Shown piece after piece: positions 10,691 to 22,469 of a stretch of 64,000 nt of DNA (positions are counted from its first letter, which is position 1; each line of letters begins with the position of its first letter). The stretch lies in assembly GCA_033964015.1 (NCBI GenBank), contig CM066912.1:20199073-20263072 (forward strand), in the 5' to 3' direction. The notes beneath the pieces are model-generated. The model did no database searches. It was not told the DNA's origin and was given only the letters and a program-made list of their open reading frames with translations. Made by a program: the position numbers and the translations under genes. The stretch is from Scolanthus callimorphus (taxonomy: Eukaryota; Cnidaria; Anthozoa; Actiniaria; Edwardsiidae).

Positions 10691-11775
10691 AAGAGGAGGT
10701 CTGTCAGTCTTCCCATGAGCAACTGCGCGAGATTTTTTGAAAGTACCCGCCAAAAACGGACAATGTTCCCGGGAAAAAAAGCGAGAAAACAGATGTGAAA
10801 TCCCTCAATAAAAATCTCTTAAGAGCACCATTATATGCAACCTGATAAATATACATAAAAGTTTATGAAATGAACTCGTGGTTGGTTTAGCTATTTTTTC
10901 ACTTCATAATGTCAAGGAGGCGAAAAATAACAAGGGCGCATCTTTGCCATCAAATCTCTGCCTCCGATTTTATGAGTATTATACTTAAGCAAATCTCTTT
11001 GATTTTAATTTTAAATCTATTTCATTATCAGAATTGCCCTCTCGATTTGGGACTGGAAAGTAGACAATCGAAACAACGGTCGGCCTTCGTGAGCACTGCA
11101 AAACACGTTGAAAACCTTAGTCCGTCACCACTCGCGAACGGGGTCGATCCTGAACTTAATATCTAAAAATTGATTCAAACGCTATACATTCTGCAATACA
11201 AAGTCCGGAATTGTTTCTTAGCTATATTTAAGCAATATCCTAATGTCAGAAAGAATTTATTCGCCGAAAAATATGGAAAAATGTGAACAGAAAAGTGCTA
11301 GAGCTCGTGCGAAAAGCCGTCGTGATTGCGCGAGAGCGCCCGCTAATCTAAGGAGATTGAGATTTCATCTACGAAAATAAGCTTTATTTCTTGCTATTCC
11401 TTCAGAAAGTCATCAAGAATCGCAATACAAAACGATTGTTACAATTTTGATACTACAATTCCACAAAATATTGACCACGTTGAAATAAACTAATTCAGAA
11501 TTGCTGGCGAAGATAATCCTGCAAGCTATTTTTGTTTTCCACTGCTTGTAAACAAACAAAATCTTATTTTTCAAGCCACGACGGGAAAACAAAATGTTCC
11601 AGGTGAAACTTGTCAACTGAAGTTTATGCTTCCGTTGCTTCATCGTAGCAGAGGTGCGATCGTCTTTTCTGTGAGAAAGACCGGAGCGTTAAATTTGCGA
11701 GCTTCACAAAATCCTCCTTGTTCAACTGCCGAATCGCGCGCGCGTTTTATGGGAAGACTGACAAACCTCCTCTTA
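10691..11775. mobile_element. Non-autonomous DNA transposon, about 26-bp terminal inverted repeats
   Basis: The left end AAGAGGAGGTCTGTCAGTCT (continuing TCCCAT) matches the complement of the right end with one mismatch. The 1.08 kb interior is non-coding: its longest ORF, 11413-11643 minus, shows no domain. No target duplication is clear, probably because the left end abuts another element. Confidence 0.7.
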
Positions 11776-11855
11776 CTTACAATTTAAATGTTATATACAA
11801 TTCATTTGACGAAATCACTCACGAGCTATGGGTGTCGTGTCTGCTACAGGATTAT

Positions 11856-12001
11856 CAAGGGCGGATCTAGGGTAGCTAGCCACCCCCCTCCTCATATTTC
11901 TCGTAAAAACCTTAAGATTAGCCACCCCCTGGTCTGAACTCTGTAGTATATCCTTTGTACTAGCCACCCCCCTTTTATGTTATGCGTCTGCATCCGCCAC
12001 T
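11856..12001. mobile_element. hAT-like MITE (GGCGGATC ends)
   Basis: The left end GGGCGGATCTAGGG and right end GCATCCGCCACT are inverted. The interior holds two GCCACCCCCC motifs. Termini of this type are common on animal hAT MITEs (established knowledge). About 145 bp. Confidence 0.6.
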
Positions 12002-12589
12002 AATTAGCGTATTCATGTCTATGTTATGTACTATTTCGTGCTGGATAATTTGATATTAATTGTGCGATAAGTGCTAAAAGCAACTATTGCAAGATTTGAT
12101 CCTACTGTATAGCTGTTGGATTTGTTCTATTTATTTATTATACGACTGTTACGTCATTTTACCATATAATATCAATATCATAGATACACCTTTTTCAATT
12201 AACGTTGCTATGCAAAACGTAAAACCAGGAACCGTGCATCATAATGAAGACGCCATTTCTATATTATCCTCGAGTTTTGCAAAACAAACTAAACTAAAAC
12301 CACCCAATGGCACTTCGTTTACTAGTTTGAGACACAATTTTGCGTGAACCGCTTCGTTTTAGGCAGGAATTACCATTACGACTTATGAAGCCAGGTTCAT
12401 GGTTTTGCAGAGCAACGTTTATTGAAACAGGTGTATTATATATATAGACTAGAGTAAAAAAGTTCCAAAAGTCTTAGGCCAACCGAAAGCCCAGCCACGC
12501 GGATCAAAAATTGATTCACAGGAGTTTTGTCAGAAAAGTTGAATAAGTTTGAATGAAAAAATTTGACAAAAACTTCCAACGCATAACTG

Positions 12590-12640
12590 TAAAAAACTTT
12601 ATGAACGTTTCGGCTATTCAGCCTTCTTCAGCTAAAATCA
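12590..12640 (-). other. Hammerhead-like / Penelope-type sequence motif
   Basis: The minus strand reads CTGAAGAAGGC, then GCCGAAACG, around a 6-nt loop. This resembles the CUGANGA-stem II-GAAAC core seen at ends of Penelope-like elements. The flanks do not form an obvious stem I, and no Penelope coding sequence is present. It is best treated as a relict retroelement end. Confidence 0.3.
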
Positions 12641-12698
12641 AATTTGTAAAAATTAAAAACTAATATATATGTATTTACCGGTTGGGAGGTCCGTATAG

Positions 12699-12765
12699 GG
12701 AAACTGTGACCGAGGGCTGGAAAACGTTTGCGAGGACCGGGGCCGAGGTCACAGTTTGGTGGTGA
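12699..12765. repeat. Imperfect GC-rich hairpin
   Basis: AAACTGTGACCGAGG and CCGAGGTCACAGTTT pair around a short G/C-rich spacer. It is probably a small foldback repeat. Confidence 0.45.
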
Positions 12766-12947
12766 CCCGGCTACCTGTGTATGCCCTACTTGAATAATAT
12801 ATTAACATAAACCAGCGTCTTGCAACTGTCTTTGAATAAAAAGATAGAAATATATTTTTTTGCTTATTTTGTCCTTGCTAAATATTCCTGATATCGCCAA
12901 GATGAGAACTACACGGGTAAATACTACGTAGCAACACAGTCAATAGA

Positions 12948-13232
12948 CAGGGGCGTAGCCAGGGGTTCCGGAACCCCCCCTCTCCCGCAGCGGAACCCCC
13001 CTCGCCTCTGTTCTGACCGACTTACTACTAAAATCGGTAAATATTTAATAGACAACAAATAAAAGCTCCAATAAAATGTAGCAAATTTCTTCAAACGCTA
13101 GTTTTTTCCCTATCAATATTTTGGCTGGGTTTCCTGTGGCGAGAACGCAAAAAAAAAAACGTCCGATTTATGTGGAGTTTTTTATTTTGAATTTTGGAAC
13201 CCCCCCTCTCATAAGTGCTGGCTACGCCCCTG
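12948..13232. mobile_element. hAT-like MITE (CAGGGGCGTAGCC ends)
   Basis: A perfect terminal inverted repeat: CAGGGGCGTAGCCAG on the left and CTGGCTACGCCCCTG on the right. Subterminal GGAACCCCCCCTCTC occurs at both ends in direct orientation. This terminus is widespread on animal hAT MITEs. ATAGAC lies at both flanks, overlapping the left terminus, so the exact duplication is ambiguous. Confidence 0.75.
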
Positions 13233-13624
13233 ATAGACTAACACATTGCGAGCAAGACAGCATAGTATGTACCCTATAGGATACAAACAGCGTTTATGAA
13301 AAAGCGCGTGCTGTTTTTTGATATGACAGTTTTTTGAAATACAAAATAATTAGTTTGCAAGGGAAGATGTGAGAGCGAACAGCCAAACTAAAAGGCATAA
13401 GTTATCGACAGGTACTATTAGCTTCGCGCGCAAGAGTTTCTTTCCTTAAAAACTGCCTTGAGATTTTTTATATGTCGTGGCCCCAGTTGTTGGAGGCTTG
13501 CTACTGCCCTGAAGTTCGTAGTGACACTCTTAAGGATGTACAAACTACAGCACTCAGTCACACAATGAAGTCAAGAATATTGTGAATCGATCTGAATGGA
13601 GGATCAAGGGCAACGCACATGTTA

Positions 13625-13835
13625 AGGGCCATTTACACGCGCCGATTTGTCGGGCCCGATTTGTTTACGTACGTTCGGTGTCCGCCCGACTTCGAAAAAT
13701 CTGATGCGATTCAACAGATTTTGTTGACGGGCCCGATTTTTTATTTCGCAGATCAAAAAGAGGCCGTACAAATCGCAGCGTGTGAATGCACCGTCCGACA
13801 ATCGGCCCTACAAATCGCAGCGTGTAAATGGCCCT
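13625..13835. mobile_element. PIF/Harbinger-like MITE with TTA target duplication
   Basis: The ends AGGGCCATTTACACGC and GCGTGTAAATGGCCCT are inverted, and TTA flanks both sides (13622-13624, 13836-13838). A 3-bp TWA duplication with GGGCC termini fits PIF/Harbinger. The unit ACAAATCGCAGCGTGT is repeated twice near the right end. 211 bp, non-coding. Confidence 0.7.
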
Positions 13836-14109
13836 TTACAGCCAAACTACGCGATGGGGCAAACGTGTCTTGTGTATTGTAAGACACGTTGCATTGCTCG
13901 GAATACATCGATTTTCTTCGAGTTTCTTGTTCGTCAGTCAAGTCATTTGAGCCATCATGCTCTGTTCAACAGTGTAGTCGGCTGGCTTCCGTCGCAACAT
14001 TACTCTGGTTCCATAGCTACGGAACCCAGTTGAGTGCACTAGGCGAAACATAGCAAAGTACCTGACTGGTACATCAGGGCACAACGCACGCGCCTGGTCA
14101 AGTATATAG

Positions 14110-14182
14110 TACCCTGCGAGCAGTGATTTCCTCCTCTCTCAGGCCTGTGAGCCTAAGGGAGGAGGAAATCACTGCTCAGGGT
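14110..14182. repeat. Hairpin / foldback element
   Basis: ACCCTGCGAGCAGTGATTTC and its complement form arms of about 25 nt around a 20-nt loop that itself contains AGGCCTGTGAGCCT. It resembles anthozoan DNA-transposon ends (inference). Confidence 0.65.
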
Positions 14183-14477
14183 AAGTATTTTAGCCGCACA
14201 GTCTTCAGAAACCATCTCAAATGTGCGTTTTGCTAAGTATAGGTTATATGATCTGTAAACATATTTCTAAAATATACTGCAATTACAAAGTAATGTTCGG
14301 TTACTTTTCAGCAAGCACCAATACAATGTAACGGGAGCGCGCGCTCTGATTTAACAAACAAGACCATACTTCCAGACAGTGGGAACGGTTCTTACTCCCA
14401 CGCCAGAGATTTCAGCCCTGACAGTCGCTATATATAGACACCCCTTGTAAGAAAGTGAGCAATTAACATTAGTACTA

Positions 14478-14927
14478 CCAGGGGCTCATAAATAGGGGCG
14501 TCCCTCTCTAGTTGCCATATCGATAAAGCATTTTGACAGACCGTTATTTTTAGAACGTTTTACCGCTATAAAATTGTAAAGCTTTTTTTTACTAGCCAAT
14601 CAAATTCGTTGTATCAGACGCCTGTCATTTGCAAGATATGCACGTGCAAGCACTGATTTCTTGTTTTCTGCTATTGTTATTCTAAATAAACGGGATCGCA
14701 GCTGCATAGAAACAAGAGTAAATGCCAATCTAAAATAACTAGGTCTTATCAAGAATATATATCAGAGGCTTATCTCCTGTGTAATAACCTGTCATTGCTC
14801 ACGAACTGCGTCACAAAGCTTCTTTGTTGGTGTAGAACGAATCATGATGAAATATAAAGAGGAACCACAAAGGTGTCCTCTGGAATGGTTATTACACCGG
14901 AGAGTTAACCCACTTATGAGCCCCTGG
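14478..14927. mobile_element. MITE with CCAGGGGCTCATAA ends and TACTA duplication
   Basis: The terminal inverted repeats are CCAGGGGCTCATAA and TTATGAGCCCCTGG. TACTA occurs immediately outside both ends (14473-14477 and 14928-14932). An inner inverted pair, CTCCTGTGTAATAACC with GGTTATTACACCGGAG, lies near the right side. Length 450 bp. A 5-bp duplication is not diagnostic of a superfamily. Confidence 0.75.
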
Positions 14928-15206
14928 TACTACCCACCTCAACTATATATACTAGCTACTTCGCTACTACGCGGTCCATGTGGGAATAGGTTCTATCCCT
15001 ATGCACGGATTTATCCGAATTTAGCTTTCATTGTTCTGTACTGCAATTGTGCAGTCTCTGGTATTTCCAAACGGAGTAAGTAAGTTGCAGTAGGAGGGTG
15101 TGTCACAGCCTGTTTTATATAGCTCGGAATATTATAAACACGGATGTAGGTTTGCACGAGTTCAAATTCCAAATTCTAAGCGCGCAATTCCCCAAAATTT
15201 CATAGA

Positions 15207-15335
15207 GCTGTTTTCACATTACTGTCGTGAAACCGTTCGCATAGTAATTACACCAATTCTGAACAAAAAGTATAGGAGTAATTACAAAGTAATTGCAAAT
15301 TACTCACGACAGTCATCTGAAATCCGTTCTAAGTG
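15207..15335. mobile_element. MITE, family A, copy 2 (reverse orientation)
   Basis: The reverse complement contains GGATTTCAGATGACTGTCGT and the central CAATTACTTTGTAATTAC, as in copy 1 at 1019-1160. The two copies look roughly 80% similar by eye. Confidence 0.7.
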
Positions 15336-15644
15336 CAAAATGAAACTTTAGAATTACTAACTAGGAAGGAAGCAATCACGTACATTTATTTTATATATTT
15401 TATTCTTTATTTGACAAAGCGGCTAAGGTCCTCGGCTGCCTGTAGATAGAAAGGAAATCATTGTATCAGGTACCAGTATGTTAACGTTTTATAGCAATGA
15501 TTACCACGGGATGGGTGTTTGTGGTCAATTTCACCACTCGGCAATAAAAAATGGTAGAAGTAAAAATAAAAAAATAAAAACAAAATACAAGAAAAAAAAG
15601 GACAGTAGCAAAAAACCAACATCTTATCGCTGTTTATGGCCTCT

Positions 15645-15752
15645 GGAATTCCAGGGGTGGGTGGCCCTAGCCTCTATATAGCAGCCTGGAAATCCAGGGT
15701 GGGTGGCCCTAGCCTCTAGAGAGCAGCCTGGAATTCCAGGGTGGGTAGCCCG
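15645..15752. repeat. Tandem repeat of about 40 bp, 2.7 copies
   Basis: Units begin CTGGAATTCCAGGGTGGGT and end CCTAGCCTCTA. The same motif, inverted, lies inside the MITE at 31118-31397, so this is probably an amplified part of that family. Confidence 0.75.
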
Positions 15753-16005
15753 CGCCATCATAGGCGCGCGCTAAAAAGAAACCAACAAAAAACCGTTTGG
15801 CTGCGCGCGCGCTGCTTTGTGCTTTTTATTTTTGCCTTTTTGTTGTGGTATAAAACATACCACGGATAGACGTAATAAAGTGGTCAAAATGTACTGCGGA
15901 CCCACTCGGCTGCGCCTCGTGAGTCACAACATTTTGACCACTTTATTACGTCATTCCGTGGTATATAAGAGGACATACCACGGAAAATCAGAGGACATTT
16001 GTTAA
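15753..16005. repeat. Direct repeat unit 1 containing a long hairpin
   Basis: The unit runs from GCGCGCGCTAAAAAG to GAGGACATTTGTTAAA and is repeated at 16622-16921. Its hairpin arms, GACGTAATAAAGTGGTCAAA and complement, enclose GACCCACTCGGCTGCGCC. The left hairpin arm is shorter than in unit 2, consistent with a deletion between two TACCACGG copies. Confidence 0.7.
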
Positions 16006-16621
16006 ATGTTCGTCCTAGGTAGTGAAGCATCCAACAGTTCTGTTTCAAATTTGCGAGCGAAACGCATTCCTTCAGAAAATAGCTCTCGGGCACTAAAAAT
16101 TGTGTATGTTGCGCCATCACAACAACGGAAAAAACAACACACGGAAAAAAAGCAATCGTTTATGTTTTTACAATTGCGTCCTATATACTAATTAGTATTT
16201 GAGACAAATATTTACTACTATAGTTGGGAGAAAATATTTTCACGTATTAGGCGGAGTCGCGCAGTTACAGAGCCCAATACATGAAATTATATCCCAGTGA
16301 TCAATTTTAACGCATGCTCATTGTGTCGAGACGTATTGCGTGGTACATTTCGCAGGACATATATTAGCAATTATTGGAGAAGGTTGAGCATGACATCGAT
16401 AATTGGCAAGGCCGAGCTTTGTGTTATCTGCCAACTGTTCATTTTTCGAACCATTTTTCATCCTTGGACATTATTCGCCTATATTACACCGCCAGAAGGT
16501 GTTTATTTAGTAAATATTTTCTTCCAACTGCATCAATTTTTTTTATACCACAACACGCGCGCGATTCTCTAATTCTGATTGGCTCTCAAGCCATGGGTAC
16601 ATAAGAGGACATACCACACAG

Positions 16622-16921
16622 AACGCGCCATCATAAGCGCGCGCGCTAAAAAGAACCAACGAAAACACCGTTTGGCTGCCGCGCGCGCGCGATTTTGCCT
16701 TTTTATTTTTGCCTTTTTGTTGTGGTATAAAAACAAATGTCTCTGATTTTCGTGGTATGTCCTCTTATATAACGGAATGACGTAATAAAGTGGTCAAAAT
16801 GTACTGCGGACCCACTCGGCTGCGCCTCGTGAGTGCACAACATTTTGACCACTTTATTACGTCATTCCGTGGTATATAGAGGACATACCACGGTAAATCA
16901 GAGGACATTTGTTAAAGTGGA
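16622..16921. repeat. Direct repeat unit 2 containing the full-length hairpin
   Basis: Here the palindrome spans about 16732-16916, bounded by AACAAATGTC and its complement, with both GTGGTATGTCCTCT arms present. About 185 bp can fold back on itself. The two units flank 620 bp of sequence with no gene. Confidence 0.7.
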
Positions 16922-17156
16922 ATTGTCTTCTCAAAGTTTTCCTGAATATTTTCATGATCAAATAACAAGGAATATTTCCAATTTTTGCAAATTGTAATTT
17001 CAATTCTCATTCCATTTGCGTCTCATTCATTTACGCCATTTTTGCAAAAAATGCTCGAGCATTTTCTCTTTACATTTTCCTTCCATCTTTTTTGGCGAAA
17101 AAATTATCTTTCTGTCTGCTTTAAGGTATTGCTATAAAATATAGCTAAACGTTAGG

Positions 17157-17945
17157 ACCGATCGTTCGTTATACGGCGTCTACGGGGGGGCGGTGGAATT
17201 TGGGGTGTGGGTAAAAGTTTAGAAGACATAGTTTTAGGGGGGTATTTTTTGGCACACTCTCTCACTCAAAAAGAGGGGGTAATTTTTTCAGGGACACGGG
17301 TTCAAACTAAATAATAATAGTAAAAGCTATCGCGTCGTGGCATACAGCGCTACGCCATATAGCAAGTTACGCCATGTACGGAATGTACAATATAGTTTTG
17401 AGAACGTGCGAAATGGAATGGCTACGAATGTCATTACAAGAAAATATATCTTAGCCAGGAGAAAAAAACTAACTCTCCCCAAAAAGACGCTCTGCAGTAA
17501 TAGCATCGGAGCTGTCTTCTTCGAAAAAAAAGAAGCCTAATTATTAGGCAAGCGTGAGTTCCACTTTACGAGGATAGAGTTCGTCATTTTGACCCCTGCT
17601 TCGCGCACGTCATTGTCGCGATCTTTGTTTAATATAACAGAGCAGATGGAATGTTCATCTACATTTCTTTGAGTTTGGTGAAATGCGTTTCATATCATGC
17701 ATAAAAATAGGGCGCGTTTCTGCGCGCAACAAGAGAAATTTCTGTAAATTTGAACACGCGAGAAATTTCTGTAAAATTGCCTTTCCATTAGTTCAAACTG
17801 GGGATCTCGGTTTACAGGGTGGGGGGGTAAGTTTTTAGAACATCGAGGTTATTGTGGGGGTTATTTTTGTATCGCCTTTTTTAATGAGGGGGTGCGAATT
17901 TTAACATTTAATAAATTTAGAAAACCACCGCCCCCCCCCACCCCC

Positions 17946-17986
<41 letters not shown>

Positions 17987-18009
17987 GACGTAATAAACGA
18001 TCGGGCCCT
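17157..18009. mobile_element. Poly-G-rich MITE, GATCGTT-type ends
   Basis: The left end GGACCGATCGTTCGTTAT and right end AATAAACGATCGGGCCC are inverted. Next come a G run with GGCGGTGG on the left and CCACCGCC with a very long C tract on the right. TTA occurs at both flanks (17154-17156, 18010-18012). The interior has two blocks of TTTTTAGAA and GGGGG motifs. Non-coding. Confidence 0.6.
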
Positions 18010-18969
18010 TATTCTAACTATTTACAATGAAATTAAACAAATTCATGCAAAAAAGTTTAATTTGCTTTTCTTTTCGAGCCGTCGATTCCACAAAATATTT
18101 ACCTTGTGAGCATTGAAAAATTCGTTATATACCTATGTAAATCTGATTTCTTATTACACCAGAAGATATTTAAATTATTAAACAACTAATGAAAATGAAG
18201 GTACTTTAAAAAAAAAATCTAATAGCAATCGAGCAACCTTGCCTAATTCAGGTTGACTAGAAAACTGCATTTAGTGGGAGGAGGTGAAATGTGAGGCTGT
18301 GAGGCTTCTTACATGAAAAAAGGCTCTTGAAAACCTATGACGTCACTGGCAGCGATCAGCGAATCCATTGGAGACACCTCCCTCTTCGTGATCCTTTTCA
18401 AGATTAATATCGAACAACGTGCTTTTTATTCTCTATTTCTACAAAGTTTTTCGTTTTGTGTTGTTCTTAACTTAAATTTTAATGTCTTTTGGGGCACATA
18501 TTGTTGCATGTATGTGCTTATATTTGAAATCTTCTTTTGAAATAGCTTGTATTTTAAATCTTGCTCCCGAACTATGAAGCCATAGTTGTTGTCCATTGCA
18601 AGGGTTGGGGACAACTTGTACTTGCCTTTTCTCCTATACAAAAAAGCAAGCAAAATGTTGGAATCGCCTTCAAAACTTCAAAAGGTTTGTGTATATTCTT
18701 GTAGTGTATTATAAATCTTCTGTTGATTTCTTGCAGTCATAATTTCCCTTCAAGCCGTAGGCAAGCACCTTCTAGTTTCCAGTGCTCTGACATTATGTTT
18801 CTCGTATGTTATTTCTTTTGTTATTAATCATATTTTAAGTTTATCACAGTTTTAACACCTGTTTATCGAATCTAATCCGATTACACGTTTTGGATAGCGA
18901 AGAAGCATACTTCTTCGCCATTATAGCCGAATAGGTAGGCACCATTAAATGTTACACATAAGGTTAAAG

Positions 18970-19392
18970 GAGGGGGGGGGGGGGGGGGGGGGGGGTGTCC
19001 AGATTCTTGACCCCTTACCCTTCATTATACCAATTTTAAAGCAGAAAAAGTACCCATTCTTAGACCAAAGTCGAAAAAGGTACCCCATTTTAATACTAAG
19101 CCTTAAAAAGGTAGCCCCTTTCTTATTCCTATTTTTAATCAGCTTTGTTGTCTGTAAAAAAGAAACGTTTTGCTCCCATGTTGCGGTGAAAAACCTGTGA
19201 AATACAGACCTTGTTTATACAAAAATTGCACTTTTCCTTTCTCTCCTCCACCATGAAAAACCCTACCCCTTTCTTATACTCCAGCCTGAAAACCCTACCC
19301 CTTTCTTATACCTCCAGCCTGAAAACTCTACCCCTTTCTTATACCTCCAGCCTGAAAACCCTACCCCTTTTGGGCAAAATGCTGGAAGCAAA
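18970..19392. repeat. Poly-G-headed degenerate element with internal 33-bp tandem repeat
   Basis: A G tract is followed by short AAAAAGTACCC-type repeats, then about four copies of a 33-bp unit (CCCTACCCCTTTCTTATAC) at 19255-19375. It resembles the CCCTAAAAAATACC element at 5479-5869 in design but not in detail. Confidence 0.55.
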
Positions 19393-19400
19393 ATGTTTGC

Positions 19401-19511
19401 ATTCATAATATTCGAATACACAACCTCTAAAATATATATTCTGTATAAGCATGACATTCATAATATTCGAATATACAACCTCTAAAATATACATTTCTGT
19501 ATACGCATGAC
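19401..19511. repeat. 55-bp tandem duplication
   Basis: ATTCATAATATTCGAATA starts each copy (19401, 19456). The copies differ at a few positions. Confidence 0.8.
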
Positions 19512-19832
19512 TAGGATCTTATACCGAATGTTTACGAAATTATCGAATAAAGTTTACTTTAAAGTCCCTACCGAAGTACCAATTCTTTAAAGACCCATCA
19601 CCAACGAGAGCCTTTGGGGACTCAGACATGCCTTTGCCCATTTTTGCATATCAATTTGTTTCTGGGTTTCCTGTCTTTTATTTTAAGTTAAGCTAGTACT
19701 GGTATTGCATTACGGATTACTTGTGAGTTGCTTTGAAGTGGTGGCTTGTTGTCACACGGTTAGTATACATTTATTGAAGCGATATACAGCATGTGTTGTT
19801 AGGATATACCGAGGTTGTGATAAACCTAGCTG

Positions 19833-20225
19833 GGGGGGGGGGGGGGGGGGGGGGAGTGGGGCTTACTCCGCTAATTTTTGGGTAGGAGTGCACCGCCAAG
19901 CTCTCCAAAACCTGACACTGTCAGAGACCAAAAATGCTCGTTATTTATACCCTACCATAGACATATCGTCAAAATGTATACACCACAGAACTAAAGTTAG
20001 TCACCAGGATGGATAAATTTGTAACAATCAAATTGTGTTAATCATGAAAAGGTTTTAAAGCAAACTGTCTTTCCACTAACTGCTACACAACTTTGATAAA
20101 AATTAATTTGCACTTTGGTAGCCATGCTGAGAAACATCCCTATCAGCAACCAAACAAAGGAAAAAACTATACCCTACCAAAGACCACGAGCCCCAATACC
20201 ATACCCTATAGGGCATGGGACGTAA
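19833..20225 (-). mobile_element. Poly-G / GGGTATGG family element, copy 1
   Basis: A long G tract is followed by repeated TATACCCTACC motifs. The reverse complement of 20110-20220 (CCTATAGGGTATGGT, then GGTAGGGTAT) matches 63840-63930, so this is a dispersed family. The 130-codon ORF over it (20093-20485) has no recognisable domain. Confidence 0.6.
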
Positions 20226-20479
20226 AATTCCAAGCCACATGCAACATTCAGGGGTGCTTTCAGTTTACCAAAATGAAATGGAAGTCTCAATCCCGGGAAT
20301 ATCGAAAATTTAAGACAGCTTTTTGTAGCATTTCCAATAAACCTGTAATTTTGAAAACATTAGGGAAATGCTTTCCATTTACATATTCCTTGTTTTCCCC
20401 GCAAAGAAGCTCCATTTCATTTCCAACTGGTATTACTGAACTTAGTGGTAAATTGAAAGCAGCGCAGTTGAGGCCCTCC

Positions 20480-22390
20480 TGTTAATATTTTGTTTGAAGT
20501 TCCATTTTCAGAAACCCCAACTCAAATTTTTTTCTAAATACAAAGCACCCCAGGTGGCCCTTAGTTTATGGGCTTGTGCAGTGTTCCAGCTATAATTTCC
20601 TAAATACTTGTTATCTGAAGGTTTCCGCTTTACTTTATTTGCTGGCACAATGTTCTTGTTTTTCATATAACACACAAGGTTCTATATTGTTTGTTTGTTT
20701 ATTCTGCAGTTATTATTATCTTGTGTGTATTTTTCCAAAAAAACCACCATTTTCTCCAAAAAAAAAATAACTTTGTGGGTTTACGTAATTATTTCTGTTC
20801 TATAGTTTCGCATAAAATCCTATCTGTGAATCATCAAAACAGTCTGTTCTCACAAAGTTTGCATGCAATTTTGTTTATTTGAAAACAAATATCTAGGAAG
20901 TATAAAACTACCAACCAACCACAGGAAGCTTGCATAGTCATGGTTGTTATATTATTCTAAAGAAAGAACACTTGCATGTCGATTCTCCAACTCCTGTAAA
21001 GTGTTATCTTTTTTCTTTTTCTGTTGTTCAGTTGTTGTTAAAAGAAGACATTTGTTCACCCTTCCTCCCCCAGGGTCCCCCATATACTTATTTTATGAAT
21101 TTCCCTAGAAGCATACATTGTAAGTGTGTACATTTTTTGCAAGTTGAAAGTATTCGTTAAATATACTTTGCAGATTTTTATCTGTGATTGCACGAGAACA
21201 TAACTCTTTGCTTAGGGTCCAGTAAGGATTCCCCATTGTTAACTCAGAGTTCTTATTGCTTTTTATTTTCTTCCCATACGCTTGTATTTCCCCTCATCAC
21301 TGCTACACAGAAATCAAAAGCATATGTCAGCTTCATTCTTTGTTAATAAAACTAAAATTTACATTTGTGTGTAGGTCTGAGGGAAGGTAGAAAATTCCAA
21401 GTTGTTTGGAATTATATGTACGGACATACAATCATCATACAGTCATCTTATAGCACGGTGCAAATTCTTTGAACAAAGAGAAAAATAAAGTAGTGAATTG
21501 TTTAAAAATAAAAAATAAATAAAAAGCTACTGCCCACTTTTTGGGTCAATAATTCACAATTGTTAAATGCATATTGTATATAGATTTCTATTTTTATTTA
21601 CATTTTTTATAACTTATGTCAGTAATTTCCTTGTTATCCCACCGTATAGTTTTCGTTTGTAAATTGCTATAGAGGACTAGCATTTTTTAAGTAGTTACAG
21701 TAAAGTATGTTGTGTGTTCTAAATAACAACAAACAACTTCTGATGTGTGTTGGGGGGGGGGGGAGGGGGGCAGTGAGGCTGCCACAGTTATGATACCCTG
21801 CTATCTCGTTATGCGTTTTCTGACCCAGGCCTTGAAGAAATACTATGCAGGCTCTGATTTGGAGGTCTCTTACAATTTTCGAATATATCAGAGGGAAATA
21901 ACTTGCTGAGAAAAAATAGAAAATGTGAAATTTCAATAATGGATCTCTGAAGTTAATGATGATGTTAGAAAAAATGACAACCAGATAAACTGAAGAACTG
22001 TTAGAATGTTCAAAACTGAATATAAAGTTCGATGGTAACCTCCAGATTCGCAAATGTCAAACACAGAATAGCATTATGCTACTCCCTATCAGTAACCAAC
22101 CCCCTAGAAATCGAAACGGAGAATGCACAATCACACGTTTCCGATGCATACCTATTATGTAAAACTCTTAAAATAAACGATCATCATATCCTGACACTAT
22201 GCCTTTACCAGTGATTTTATAAAGGAAACAAGTTTTAATTTCCAGAAGTTGCAAAGTCGTTGCAGTGTAATTTGTTTTTTTCACATATTGCAAAAAATAT
22301 TTCACATAAAATGTTCTCAAATAAAAAAATACCATGAAATACCATGTGAATATATAAATATATATAAAAATATATAAATAAATTGTACAA
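20480..22390. other. No supported gene
   Basis: AT-rich sequence with a G tract at 21752-21770 and an AT microsatellite at about 22350-22380. Nothing else recognised. Confidence 0.45.
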
Positions 22391-22396
22391 ACCTAC

Positions 22397-22469
22397 CTAT
22401 TCTTCCTCCTCGCTTTCCTCCTCCTCAGGCACCTCCTCCACCTCCTCGTCTTCGTTGCTCCTTCCTAAT
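22397..22469 (-). pseudogene. Likely terminal exon, acidic tail
   Basis: An acceptor TTTTACAG precedes a frame that is mostly Glu (EEVEEVPEEEESEEEE) and ends in TAG. Its assignment to the transposase gene is inference, from strand and position. Confidence 0.5.
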
